Positions 17,920-25,932 of a stretch of 64,000 nt of DNA are shown here, piece after piece; the first letter of the stretch is position 1, and each line of letters begins with the position of its first letter. Under the pieces are notes generated by a model. The model did not search any database. It was not told the DNA's origin and saw only the letters and a list, made by a program, of their open reading frames with translations. The stretch is from Natronohydrobacter thiooxidans (lineage in GTDB: Bacteria; Pseudomonadota; Alphaproteobacteria; Rhodobacterales; Rhodobacteraceae). The translations under genes were made by a program, and so were the position numbers. The stretch covers positions 25,605-89,604 of the forward strand of contig NZ_MJAP01000014.1 in assembly GCF_001884735.1 (NCBI RefSeq), read 5' to 3'.

Positions 17920-17927
17920 TTTGCAAA
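17920..17927. promoter_or_regulatory. PccR-type site before pccR
   Basis: TTTGCAAA, a perfect 8-bp palindrome, lies 37 bp upstream of the pccR start, with a partial copy (GGCAAAG on the minus strand) further along. The same octamer occurs twice before pccB, so PccR probably controls its own gene. Confidence 0.55.
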
Positions 17928-17941
17928 GTCCTGCGGATCCG

Positions 17942-19153
17942 TCAAGCGGAAATCTGCGTCTCGCGCCGGATCACATAGAGAAGCGGCAGAAAGCCCAGCC
18001 CGGTGGTCGTGACCATGACCCAGATCAGCGGGGCCGCGCCCGACTCTGGCGTCAGCACCGCACCCGCCAGCGCCGACAGTCCTGCGCCGCCGCCGATCAT
18101 GATCGCGCCGCCGATGCCGCTCGCGGTCCCCGCCAGATGCGGACGCACTGACATCATGCCCGATGTGGCCGAGGGCAGGAGCATCCCGTTGCCCAAGCCC
18201 ACTGTCACGAAGAGGCCGAAGAACAGGATCGGGCTCAGGGGGATGATCAGCGATAACAGCAGCAAAGACAGCATGCCGCCGAAGGCGACAGTGCAGCCCA
18301 ACAGGATCATGCGATTGATCCCGATATGGCCCGCATAGCGCCCCGACAGGAAATTCCCCAGCGCATAGCCCACCGCAGGCGCACCAAAGAACACGCCGAG
18401 CATGGCAGGCGACATGCCGAAAACCGTTGCCCCCACGAAGGGCGCACCGCCCAGATAGGCAAAGAACGCGCCAGAGGCGAGCGTGGCCGTGCCGCAATAG
18501 CCCCAGAAGCGCCGCGCGCGCATCAGTTCGGGCAATTCGCGCAGCACCCCGAACATGCTGGTGCTGCGCGTGAGTTTGGTCTCGCCCATATCGCGCCATG
18601 TCAGCGCCAGCACGCCAATCCCGGCCAGCAGCATCAGCCCGAAACTGCCGCGCCAGCCGAAGACCTCATCCAAGAGCCCGCCAATGGCCGGGGCGATCAT
18701 CGGCACGATGGCCATGCCCATGGTGACATAGCCGATGCGCGAGGCCGATTGCGCCTCGTCCAGCACATCGCGGATCGAGGCCCGGCTGACCACCATGGCG
18801 GTCACGACGACAGCCTGCCCCATGCGAAACAGCAAAAACACCGCAGCCGATGTCGCGAGCAAGGTGCCGATCGTGGCAAGGATAAACCCGATCAGCGCCG
18901 CGATCATCACCGGCCTGCGCCCATAGCGGTCAGAAATCGCGCCGACAAACAGTTGCAGCACTGCATTGACCAGCAGATATAGCGAGACGGAAAGCTGCAT
19001 CACCGCATAATCCGTATCGAAATAGGCGGTCATGGTCGGCAGCGAGGGCAGAAAGACATTCATCGCCAGCGCCGCGATGGACGCCTGCGCAACCAGTGTC
19101 ATCACATGCGGGGCCGTCGTCGGGTCCAGAAAGCGCACGGTCGGGCTGGTCAT
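17942..19153 (-). CDS. Bcr/CflA-type multidrug efflux MFS transporter
   Basis: The 403-residue protein has about twelve hydrophobic helices and the drug:H+ antiporter motif A between helices 2 and 3 (GAISDRYGRRPVM), typical of the Bcr/CflA family that exports bicyclomycin and other compounds. The start ATG at 19153 follows a run of six G and overlaps the stop of the DUF486 gene upstream (ATGA), so the two form an operon. It lies between pccR and the pccB promoter region; whether it is tied to propionate use is unclear. Confidence 0.85.
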   Translation of the reverse strand: MTSPTVRFLDPTTAPHVMTLVAQASIAALAMNVFLPSLPTMTAYFDTDYAVMQLSVSLYLLVNAVLQLFVGAISDRYGRRPVMIAALIGFILATIGTLLATSAAVFLLFRMGQAVVVTAMVVSRASIRDVLDEAQSASRIGYVTMGMAIVPMIAPAIGGLLDEVFGWRGSFGLMLLAGIGVLALTWRDMGETKLTRSTSMFGVLRELPELMRARRFWGYCGTATLASGAFFAYLGGAPFVGATVFGMSPAMLGVFFGAPAVGYALGNFLSGRYAGHIGINRMILLGCTVAFGGMLSLLLLSLIIPLSPILFFGLFVTVGLGNGMLLPSATSGMMSVRPHLAGTASGIGGAIMIGGGAGLSALAGAVLTPESGAAPLIWVMVTTTGLGFLPLLYVIRRETQISA

Positions 19154-19500
19154 GCGGCCCCCCATTTGTGAAAGATGAAAAACGCCCCCAGCGCGATGAA
19201 GGCAAAGCCCAGCAGGTGGTTCCAGTGCAGCGGTTCCTTCAGATACCAGACCGAAAAGATCGCGAAGATCGACAGCGTCAGCACTTCCTGAATGGTTTTC
19301 AGTTCCGCGGCACTGAAATATCCGTGTCCGATCCGGTTGGCGGGCACCTGAAACAGGTATTCGAACAGCGCAATCCCCCATGCGATCAGGATCACGGCCA
19401 GCAGTGGTGCGGATTTGAACTTCAGATGCCCATACCAGGCGAAGGTCATGAAGACATTGGAGATGGTCAAAAGCAGGATCGTGGTGACAGGGATGGGCAT
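19150..19500 (-). CDS. DUF486 family small membrane protein
   Basis: The 116-residue protein has four hydrophobic helices and the conserved DUF486 segments FAWYGHLK, YLFQVPANRIG and LKTIQEVLTL. The family resembles half of a drug/metabolite transporter; function is unknown. It is divergent from pccB, and the 197 bp between them hold two PccR-type sites, so its expression may also respond to PccR. The downstream MFS gene overlaps its stop by 4 bp. Confidence 0.85.
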   Translation of the reverse strand: MPIPVTTILLLTISNVFMTFAWYGHLKFKSAPLLAVILIAWGIALFEYLFQVPANRIGHGYFSAAELKTIQEVLTLSIFAIFSVWYLKEPLHWNHLLGFAFIALGAFFIFHKWGAA

Positions 19501-19577
19501 GAGCGACTCGGGGTTGCGCCGGAAAATTGAACTTGTGCACTAATGCGGAAATAGCCGCGAATGGCAAGTCTGCTATG

Positions 19578-19621
19578 GTTTGCAAATTTGCGGCGCAATC
19601 TGTTGCTGGGTTTGCAAATTT
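19578..19621. promoter_or_regulatory. Paired PccR-type sites before pccB
   Basis: GTTTGCAAATTT occurs at 19578-19589 and again at 19610-19621, exactly 32 bp apart (about three helical turns, same face of the helix), each preceded by a TCTG segment. They lie 77-120 bp upstream of the pccB start. The octamer TTTGCAAA is the reported recognition element of PccR. Confidence 0.7.
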
Positions 19622-19697
19622 TCTCCATTTTCCTTTCGCCCTCCGGCTGTCCCGCGTATGGTCCGGCGAAATTCGGCTGCGGTGCGGAGGGGCGCGT

Positions 19698-21230
19698 ATG
19701 AAAGATATCCTGCAACAACTCGATGACCGGCGCAAAACGGCCCGTATGGGCGGCGGAAAGCGCCGGGTTGCAGCGCAGCATGCGAAGGGCAAGCTCACCG
19801 CCCGCGAACGGATTGAATTGCTGCTGGATGAGGGCAGCTTTGAGGAATTCGACATGTTCGTCGCGCATCGCTGCATCGATTTCGGCATGCAGGCCGAGCG
19901 CCCGGCGGGCGATGGCGTCGTGACCGGCTGGGGCACGGTAAACGGGCGTCAGGTCTATGTCTTTGCGCAGGATTTCACGGTCATGGGCGGGTCTGTGTCC
20001 GAAACCCATGGCAAGAAGATCTGCAAGATCATGGATATGGCGCTGCAGAACGGGGCGCCGGTCATCGGGCTGAACGATTCGGGCGGGGCGCGCATTCAGG
20101 AAGGTGTGGCCTCGCTTGCCGCCTATGGCGATGTGTTTGACCGCAATATCCGCGCCTCGGGCGTGATCCCGCAGATCAGTGTCATCATGGGGCCCTGCGC
20201 GGGCGGCGCGGTCTACAGCCCGGCCATGACCGATTTCATCTTCATGGTGAAGGATTCGTCCTACATGTTCGTGACCGGTCCCGATGTGGTGAAGACCGTG
20301 ACCAATGAGGTTGTGACCGCCGAGGAATTGGGCGGCGCCACGACGCATACGCGCAAATCCTCGGTCGCGGACGGGGCTTTCGAGAATGATGTCGAGGCGA
20401 TGATCGAAATACGTCGCCTGATCGATTTCCTGCCGCTCAACAATCGCGAGAAACCGCCGGTGCGGCCCTTCTTCGACGATCCTGCGCGGATCGAGCCGAG
20501 CCTCGACACGCTGATCCCCGACAATCCGAACACGCCCTATGATATGAAGGAACTGATCCTGAAACTGGCGGATGAGGGTGACTTCTACGAGATTCAGGCC
20601 GATTACGCGAAGAATATCATCACCGGCTTTATCCGCCTTGAAGGTCGTACCGTGGGCGTGGTGGCCAACCAGCCGATGGTTCTGGCTGGCTGTCTGGATA
20701 TCGACAGCTCGCGCAAAGCCGCGCGTTTCGTGCGCTTCTGCGATGCGTTCGAGATCCCGATCCTGACGCTTGTCGATGTGCCGGGCTTCCTGCCCGGTGT
20801 CGGGCAGGAATATGCGGGCGTGATCAAGCATGGCGCGAAACTGCTCTATGCTTACGGCGAGGCCACAGTGCCGAAAGTGACCCTGATCACCCGCAAGGCC
20901 TATGGCGGGGCCTATGTGGTGATGGCCTCGAAACATATGGGGGCGGATTTCAACTATGCCTGGCCCACGGCGGAAATTGCGGTGATGGGGTCGAAGGGGG
21001 CGGTCGAGATCCTCTATCGCTCGGAACTGAATGATGCGGAGAAGACCGCCGCGCGGATCAATGAATATGAAGAGCGCTTCGCCAATCCGTTTGTGGCCGC
21101 CGAGAAAGGCTTTATTGACGAGGTGATCATGCCGCAATCGACCCGCAAGCGTGTTGCCCGCGCATTCGCGGCGCTGCGCAACAAGGCGTTGCAAACGCCC
21201 TGGAAGAAACACGACAATATCCCGCTGTAA
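19698..21230 (+). CDS. pccB: Propionyl-CoA carboxylase beta subunit PccB
   Basis: PccB is the carboxyltransferase half of propionyl-CoA carboxylase, which makes (S)-methylmalonyl-CoA. The 510-residue protein has both crotonase-like halves, with [13 protein letters not shown] and [16 protein letters not shown] in the first and [13 protein letters not shown] and [13 protein letters not shown] in the second. Asp near the MVLAGCLD segment fits the residue that favours propionyl- over acetyl-CoA, though I did not align it. The ATG at 19698 follows GGAGGGGCGCGT. It heads an operon with several small genes and pccA, under two PccR-type sites. Confidence 0.97.
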   Translation: MKDILQQLDDRRKTARMGGGKRRVAAQHAKGKLTARERIELLLDEGSFEEFDMFVAHRCIDFGMQAERPAGDGVVTGWGTVNGRQVYVFAQDFTVMGGSVSETHGKKICKIMDMALQNGAPVIGLNDSGGARIQEGVASLAAYGDVFDRNIRASGVIPQISVIMGPCAGGAVYSPAMTDFIFMVKDSSYMFVTGPDVVKTVTNEVVTAEELGGATTHTRKSSVADGAFENDVEAMIEIRRLIDFLPLNNREKPPVRPFFDDPARIEPSLDTLIPDNPNTPYDMKELILKLADEGDFYEIQADYAKNIITGFIRLEGRTVGVVANQPMVLAGCLDIDSSRKAARFVRFCDAFEIPILTLVDVPGFLPGVGQEYAGVIKHGAKLLYAYGEATVPKVTLITRKAYGGAYVVMASKHMGADFNYAWPTAEIAVMGSKGAVEILYRSELNDAEKTAARINEYEERFANPFVAAEKGFIDEVIMPQSTRKRVARAFAALRNKALQTPWKKHDNIPL

Positions 21231-21239
21231 GGAATGGCC

Positions 21240-21662
21240 ATGCGCGCCACTGCCCTGATCATTGCAACCGGTCTTGCCGCAATCGTGCCCGCGATGGCCT
21301 CGGCGGAGTTGCTGCTGCCTTCGGGCGAAGAGGCGCAACGGCTGCCAGTTGTCTGGGACGAGGGCGAGTCGGTGATTCGCCTGCGCTTCATCGTGGAGCG
21401 TCTGCGCGAGCCGCAAAGCCTGTATGCCGGTGATCCGCAAAGGGTGCTCGATGACATGCACTGGCTATGTGAAACTCAGCTTGCCGGGCTTTTCGAGGCG
21501 GATATGGACCCGCGCGATGATGGCTGGACCGGAGTCGTCGTGACCCTGATGGACCGGGAAGTTGATTTCGGCACTGTCGACACCGAGTCCTTCCAGCTTT
21601 TTGAATGGTTCGTCATTGGAATGGACGGATGCGAACTTGACCTTGGAGACCATTATGAGTGA
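21240..21662 (+). CDS. Secreted protein of unknown function in the pcc operon
   Basis: The 140-residue product has a clear N-terminal signal peptide (RATALIIATGLAAIVPAMASA, cleavage after ASA) and a soluble, acidic remainder with two cysteines (in LCETQ and DGCELD) that could form a disulfide. I cannot assign a function. It begins 9 bp after pccB; the ATG at 21240 sits six bases after AAGGA, better than the ATG at 21234. Its place inside the pcc operon is its only functional hint. Confidence 0.75.
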   Translation: MRATALIIATGLAAIVPAMASAELLLPSGEEAQRLPVVWDEGESVIRLRFIVERLREPQSLYAGDPQRVLDDMHWLCETQLAGLFEADMDPRDDGWTGVVVTLMDREVDFGTVDTESFQLFEWFVIGMDGCELDLGDHYE

Positions 21663-21851
21663 CCAGCGCCGCCCCGGCCAAGATGATGCAAGCGCGCCAC
21701 AAGCCAGTGGCATGATAAGTTTTTCATGGTCAGGATTCTGCAAAGCCGATATGATGCGCGAGTATGCGTCCGTTCTGGCGCATATATGTGAAAAACAAAG
21801 GGCGCGTGAAAACAAAACAACGCGCTCAGGCAATACGAGCAGGAGAATATT

Positions 21852-21995
21852 ATGGCGAAACTCGCTCTTGTGTCTGCGTTCCTGGTGTCGCTCATCCCGG
21901 CTACCTGCGCGCGGAAGGCTCCCGAGCCGACCTTCGAGCCGATCAGCGCACCGATCTATGTCGAGCCCGCATCGACCAAAGGCAAATACCGCTGA
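21852..21995 (+). CDS. Micro-lipoprotein, first of a tandem pair
   Basis: A 47-residue protein starts at an ATG seven bases after AGGAG. It has a short hydrophobic N-terminus ending in an IPATC lipobox-like sequence, then CARKAPEPTFEPI and a C-terminus KGKYR. After processing, the mature peptide would be 29 residues with a lipid anchor. The neighbour at 22221 shares the CARKAP start of the mature part, the proline/glutamate-rich middle and the KGKYR end, so the two are paralogues. The lipobox here (Pro-Ala-Thr-Cys) is poorer than in the second copy. Function unknown. Confidence 0.7.
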   Translation: MAKLALVSAFLVSLIPATCARKAPEPTFEPISAPIYVEPASTKGKYR

Positions 21996-22133
21996 TCTGA
22001 TTTCGGGGCAGGGCCTTTGCTCTGTCCCGACCTCCGGAAAACCTGGCGCGCGAGATGCGCGGGCGGGCTTTTCGCTATCCCTTGAAAATTTCCTGTGGCC
22101 AGCCAGCACGGCTTCCGCTAGCCTTCGGGGCAG

Positions 22134-22154
22134 GCGCCGTGATCATCACGGCGC
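22134..22154. repeat. 21-bp palindrome between the micro-lipoprotein genes
   Basis: GCGCCGTGAT and ATCACGGCGC flank a single C. It lies in the 225-bp gap between the two micro-lipoprotein genes and is followed by TTCGGCACGTTT. It could be an operator, an attenuator or an mRNA processing hairpin; the rest of the gap shows nothing I can name. Confidence 0.5.
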
Positions 22155-22220
22155 TTCGGCACGTTTCTGGCAGACCTTGTTTGTCAGCGCTGAGTTCGAC
22201 CCCGTGAACAGGAGGTTTCT

Positions 22221-22361
22221 ATGTCCAAGATCACCATCATGCTGGCCATCGGTGCAACCCTCGCGCTTTCGGCCTGTGCCCGCAAGGCCCCCGCACCCGA
22301 GCCCGTCATGGCCCAGCCGATCATGGTCGAGCCTGTCGCTGGCAAAGGCAAATATCGCTGA
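22221..22361 (+). CDS. Micro-lipoprotein, second of a tandem pair
   Basis: A 46-residue protein with a strong ribosome binding site (AGGAGG seven bases before the ATG), a basic-hydrophobic signal segment and a textbook lipobox LSAC (residues 16-19). The mature peptide is 28 residues, begins CARKAPAPEP and ends KGKYR, as in the copy 370 bp upstream. It looks like a surface-anchored or periplasmic lipid-linked peptide. It sits between pccB and pccA on the same strand. No function is known to me. Confidence 0.75.
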   Translation: MSKITIMLAIGATLALSACARKAPAPEPVMAQPIMVEPVAGKGKYR

Positions 22362-22433
22362 GATATATGCAGGCCCGGTTTTCCGGTCTGACGCAGTAAT
22401 CGCAGCGGTGGCGTCCCGTTCGGAGGGGCGCCC

Positions 22434-22814
22434 ATGCTGAAACATCGTGGGTTTCCGGGCCGTCTGCCCGGCAGTGATTTCCAGTTCACCATCCGTCGCG
22501 CCAATCCCAAGGGCGTGACGCCCTTGCAGCCGCGCAAACGCTTTGCGGATCGCAAGCTGATCGACCGGCGCGCGGATGAGGCGTTCCTCGGCGCGCTGAT
22601 CGCGCATTTCGCCGACGCCCCTTTCGAGCGCGGCAATCTTGATGCTGGCCGCCTGTCCTGGCTTCTGGGGCGCGAGGTGGTGGCGGCATCCGATCCTTTT
22701 GATCCTGTCAGCTATGACCAGCTTCTGCGCGTCGACATGCGTGCGGCAGAGGCCAGTTTCCCGCAGCTTTTCGACGGATCGTCCGAATTTGCCTTTGATA
22801 CTTGGGAAGACTGA
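22434..22814 (+). CDS. Conserved protein of unknown function in the pcc operon
   Basis: The 126-residue soluble protein has no signal peptide or membrane helix. It opens with a basic segment (LKHRGFPGRLPGSDFQF) and carries KGVTPLQPRKRF and LSWLLGREV stretches. I do not recognise a domain. It lies 37 bp before pccA and 72 bp after the second micro-lipoprotein gene, all on one strand, so it is very probably co-expressed with propionyl-CoA carboxylase. A role in enzyme assembly or biotin attachment would be a guess. Confidence 0.7.
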   Translation: MLKHRGFPGRLPGSDFQFTIRRANPKGVTPLQPRKRFADRKLIDRRADEAFLGALIAHFADAPFERGNLDAGRLSWLLGREVVAASDPFDPVSYDQLLRVDMRAAEASFPQLFDGSSEFAFDTWED

Positions 22815-22851
22815 GCCCTCAGTCCCCGACCTGCCCTGGAGAGGAGCCAGT

Positions 22852-24849
22852 ATGTTCTCGAAAATCCTGATCGCCAATCGCGGTGAAATCGCCTGCCGCG
22901 TGATCAAGACCGCCCGCAAGATGGGGATCAAGACAGTCGCGGTCTATTCGGATGCCGACCGCAACGCGCTGCATGTCAAGATGGCCGATGAGGCGGTCCA
23001 TATCGGCCCGCCGCCTGCGAACCAGTCCTATATCGTGATCGACAAGATCATGGAGGCCATTCGCCAGACCGGGGCCGAAGCCGTGCATCCGGGCTATGGG
23101 TTCCTGTCCGAGAACATGAAATTCGCCGAGGCGCTGGCGAAGGCCGGGGTGGCCTTCATCGGCCCGCCTGCTGGCGCCATCGAGGCGATGGGCGACAAGA
23201 TCACCTCGAAAAAACTCGCGGCCGAAGCGGGTGTCAGCACCGTTCCCGGCTATATGGGCCTGATCGCCGATGCTGACGAGGCGGTGAAGATCTCGGGCGA
23301 GATCGGCTATCCGGTGATGATCAAGGCCAGCGCCGGGGGCGGCGGCAAGGGGATGCGGATCGCCTGGAATGATGACGAGGCGCGCGAGGGTTTCCAGTCG
23401 TCCAAGAACGAGGCCGCGAACAGTTTCGGCGATGACCGGATCTTCATCGAGAAGTTCGTGACCCAGCCGCGCCATATCGAGATTCAGGTGCTGGCCGATG
23501 CGCATGGCAATTGCGTCTATCTGCATGAGCGCGAATGCTCGATCCAGCGCCGCAACCAGAAGGTCATCGAGGAAGCCCCCTCGCCGTTTCTCGATGAAGC
23601 AACCCGCAAGGCGATGGGCGAGCAGGCTTGCGCGCTGGCGCAGGCGGTGGGCTATACTTCGGCGGGTACGGTGGAATTCATCGTCGACGGCGCGCGCAAT
23701 TTCTACTTCCTGGAGATGAACACCCGGCTACAGGTGGAACACCCTGTGACCGAACTGATCACCGGGGTTGATCTGGTGGAGCAGATGATCCGCGTCGCCG
23801 CAGGTGAAAAGCTGCCCTTCGCGCAGTCTGACCTCAAGATCAACGGCTGGGCGATGGAAAGCCGCCTCTATGCCGAAGACCCCTACCGCAATTTCCTGCC
23901 TTCGATTGGCCGACTGACGCGCTACCGCCCGCCTGCGGAACTGGCCGAATCCGGCCGCGCTGTGCGCAATGATACCGGCGTCTTCGAGGGCGGCGAGATC
24001 AGCATGTATTACGACCCGATGATCGCAAAACTCTGCACATGGGCGCCCACGCGCGGGCAGGCAATCGAGGAAATGCGTCTTGCGCTCGACGAATTCGAGC
24101 TGGAGGGCATCGGCCATAACCTGCCGTTTCTCTCGGCGGTGATGGACCATCCGCGCTTCGTCTCGGGCGAGATCACCACGGCCTTCATCGCCGAGGAATA
24201 TCCCGACGGGTTCGAGGGCGCCACGCTTGCGGATGATCTGATCCACCGCGTCGCCGCCAGTGCCTGCGCGATGAACCGCGTGGCCGAGATCCGGCGCGCG
24301 CGGATCTCGGGGCGGATGGACAATCACGAACGTGTCGTGGGCACCGATTGGGTGGTGGTGGTCGCGGGCCAGAGCCTGAATGCCGCGATCAGGGCCGACC
24401 GCGAAGGCGCCACCGTCACGCTGGCGGGGCAGGAGTATCGCATCACCTCGGACTGGCAGCCCGGCCAGCCGCTGGCGCGGCTGATGGTGAACGGCACGGC
24501 GCTGGTGATGAAAGTCGCCAAACTGCCCGGCGGCTACCGCATGCGGTTGCGCGGGGCCGATCTCAAGGTGCAGGTTTTCGCGCCCCGTCAGGCGGAACTG
24601 GCGCAGCTCATGCCCGAGAAACTGCCGCCCGACACTTCGAAACTGCTTCTGTGCCCGATGCCGGGAATGGTCGTCTCGATCGCGGTCGAGGAAGGGCAGG
24701 AGGTGTTCGAAGGTCAGGCACTGGCGACGGTTGAGGCGATGAAGATGGAAAACATCCTGCGCGCCGAACGCAAGGGCAAGGTCACGAAGATCAATGCCGC
24801 GCCGGGGGCCTCGCTCGCCGTGGATGACGTGATCATGGAGTTCGAATGA
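22852..24849 (+). CDS. pccA: Propionyl-CoA carboxylase alpha (biotin) subunit PccA
   Basis: PccA carboxylates its own biotin with bicarbonate and ATP and hands the carboxyl group to PccB. The 665-residue protein has the biotin carboxylase domain (FSKILIANRGEIACRV start, glycine-rich ATP loop KASAGGGGKGMR, EMNTRLQVEHPVTE motif near residue 290), a linking BT domain and a C-terminal biotinyl domain with EAMKMEN, where Lys631 lies 35 residues from the end as usual. The ATG at 22852 follows GGAGAGGAG. The next small gene overlaps its stop by 4 bp. Confidence 0.97.
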   Translation: MFSKILIANRGEIACRVIKTARKMGIKTVAVYSDADRNALHVKMADEAVHIGPPPANQSYIVIDKIMEAIRQTGAEAVHPGYGFLSENMKFAEALAKAGVAFIGPPAGAIEAMGDKITSKKLAAEAGVSTVPGYMGLIADADEAVKISGEIGYPVMIKASAGGGGKGMRIAWNDDEAREGFQSSKNEAANSFGDDRIFIEKFVTQPRHIEIQVLADAHGNCVYLHERECSIQRRNQKVIEEAPSPFLDEATRKAMGEQACALAQAVGYTSAGTVEFIVDGARNFYFLEMNTRLQVEHPVTELITGVDLVEQMIRVAAGEKLPFAQSDLKINGWAMESRLYAEDPYRNFLPSIGRLTRYRPPAELAESGRAVRNDTGVFEGGEISMYYDPMIAKLCTWAPTRGQAIEEMRLALDEFELEGIGHNLPFLSAVMDHPRFVSGEITTAFIAEEYPDGFEGATLADDLIHRVAASACAMNRVAEIRRARISGRMDNHERVVGTDWVVVVAGQSLNAAIRADREGATVTLAGQEYRITSDWQPGQPLARLMVNGTALVMKVAKLPGGYRMRLRGADLKVQVFAPRQAELAQLMPEKLPPDTSKLLLCPMPGMVVSIAVEEGQEVFEGQALATVEAMKMENILRAERKGKVTKINAAPGASLAVDDVIMEFE

Positions 24850-25226
24850 TGAAACGCACGCCGCTGCGCCTCTTCGCCATTTATTTCCTGTGTTTCTGCG
24901 CCGGGCTTGTCCTCGCCTGGGTAATCCTGACCCAGCTGATCGAGGGCGTGCGCGAGGGCTATCCGGTCCTGCTGCTCTTGCCCCCGCTCGGCGGAATGGC
25001 GCTGTTCCACGGTCTTTTCCCGATGCTCAGCCGCCTCCGGCTGGGTCTGGAATTCGTCGCTGTGGGGGGCGGGCTGGTCTATGGTCTGGGCGCGCTGATG
25101 ACGGGCGTGGTCTGGCTCGGTCTGCTTGATCCGGGCACTGCCTTTGTCTTCTGGCTGGCCGGTGTCTTCGGGCCGGGCTGGTGGCTGATGTCAGGCTGGG
25201 CAGAGAAGAACGGGTATTACCAATGA
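24846..25226 (+). CDS. Small membrane protein coupled to pccA
   Basis: The 126-residue protein has four hydrophobic helices (about 9-30, 40-58, 66-90 and 96-116) and short loops. I do not recognise a family. Its ATG overlaps the pccA stop (ATGA), so it is translated with pccA and its level should follow the carboxylase. A second ATG three bases on is an equally good start. It might influence substrate uptake or membrane location of the pathway, but nothing in the sequence shows this. Confidence 0.7.
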   Translation: MMKRTPLRLFAIYFLCFCAGLVLAWVILTQLIEGVREGYPVLLLLPPLGGMALFHGLFPMLSRLRLGLEFVAVGGGLVYGLGALMTGVVWLGLLDPGTAFVFWLAGVFGPGWWLMSGWAEKNGYYQ

Positions 25227-25338
25227 GCCCATTTTCTTGCCGCAAATACTCGCGGGGGAACCAGCCCGCCAGGGCTGGTGGGGGCGGCAGCCCCGTGACC
25301 GATAAACCTGGCGCCAGCCGCAATCCGGAAATGGCAGG

Positions 25339-25836
25339 TCAGCGCCCCGAGGGCAGCCGTTCCAGCACTTCCTGCCGCCGGGTCGGAAAACGGTCGATCA
25401 CCGCCATCAATTCGCGCCCCGACCGTACCGCGGGCCTGCGCGCCTTGACCTCGCCATCCTTGTCGATGATCGCGGTCACGAAGCCGCGCGGGCGCAGCAC
25501 CTGGCGCAGCGGGCTGCGGTCAGCGGGATGGGCGTCGAAAATCACCACCGCGTCGCGGGCGACAAATTCCATGTCGCGCTCGCGCAGCGCCGCAAGCTGG
25601 CGGGTGAATTGCGGATCCTCGGGCGTGTCGGCCATGACCACGATCAGCCGCCGCGTCCAGATGAAATCGCGCACGTCAATTTCGCGGGCGTCAAGGAACA
25701 GCAATTCCTCATCCGGGTTCGGAGCGACTTCGATCTCTTCAGCGGCCGTCTCGGGCGCAGCCGGGCTTCCGCCTTCGGTCGCGCCGAGGGCGAGCGGGAA
25801 AATCAGAGCGAAAACAAGCGTCCAGACGGGTTTCAT
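25339..25836 (-). CDS. DUF4174 periplasmic protein
   Basis: The 165-residue protein has a signal peptide (MKPVWTLVFALIFPLALGAT), a short Pro/Glu-rich spacer and a DUF4174 domain (about 50-155) with the thioredoxin-like strand RRLIVVMADTPEDPQFTRQ but no CXXC motif. Similar domains occur in secreted proteins of unknown role. The start at 25836 follows AGGAGG. It is divergent from methylmalonyl-CoA mutase and convergent with the pcc operon, so it interrupts the otherwise continuous propionate block. Confidence 0.75.
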   Translation of the reverse strand: MKPVWTLVFALIFPLALGATEGGSPAAPETAAEEIEVAPNPDEELLFLDAREIDVRDFIWTRRLIVVMADTPEDPQFTRQLAALRERDMEFVARDAVVIFDAHPADRSPLRQVLRPRGFVTAIIDKDGEVKARRPAVRSGRELMAVIDRFPTRRQEVLERLPSGR

Positions 25837-25932
25837 ACGGCCTCCTGCATGGGCCTTATATAGGCGCGGTTTTCCAGAAAACACCAGAGCGGGCATGCAT
25901 TCTCCGCGAATTGACGACAGAAAGGACCAGCC

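Noticed and set aside
21562..22440. A 292-codon frame running through the micro-lipoprotein region
   Set aside because: It overlaps the secreted-protein gene and both micro-lipoprotein genes out of frame, has no ribosome binding site and ends in low-complexity Ser/Arg/Pro sequence.
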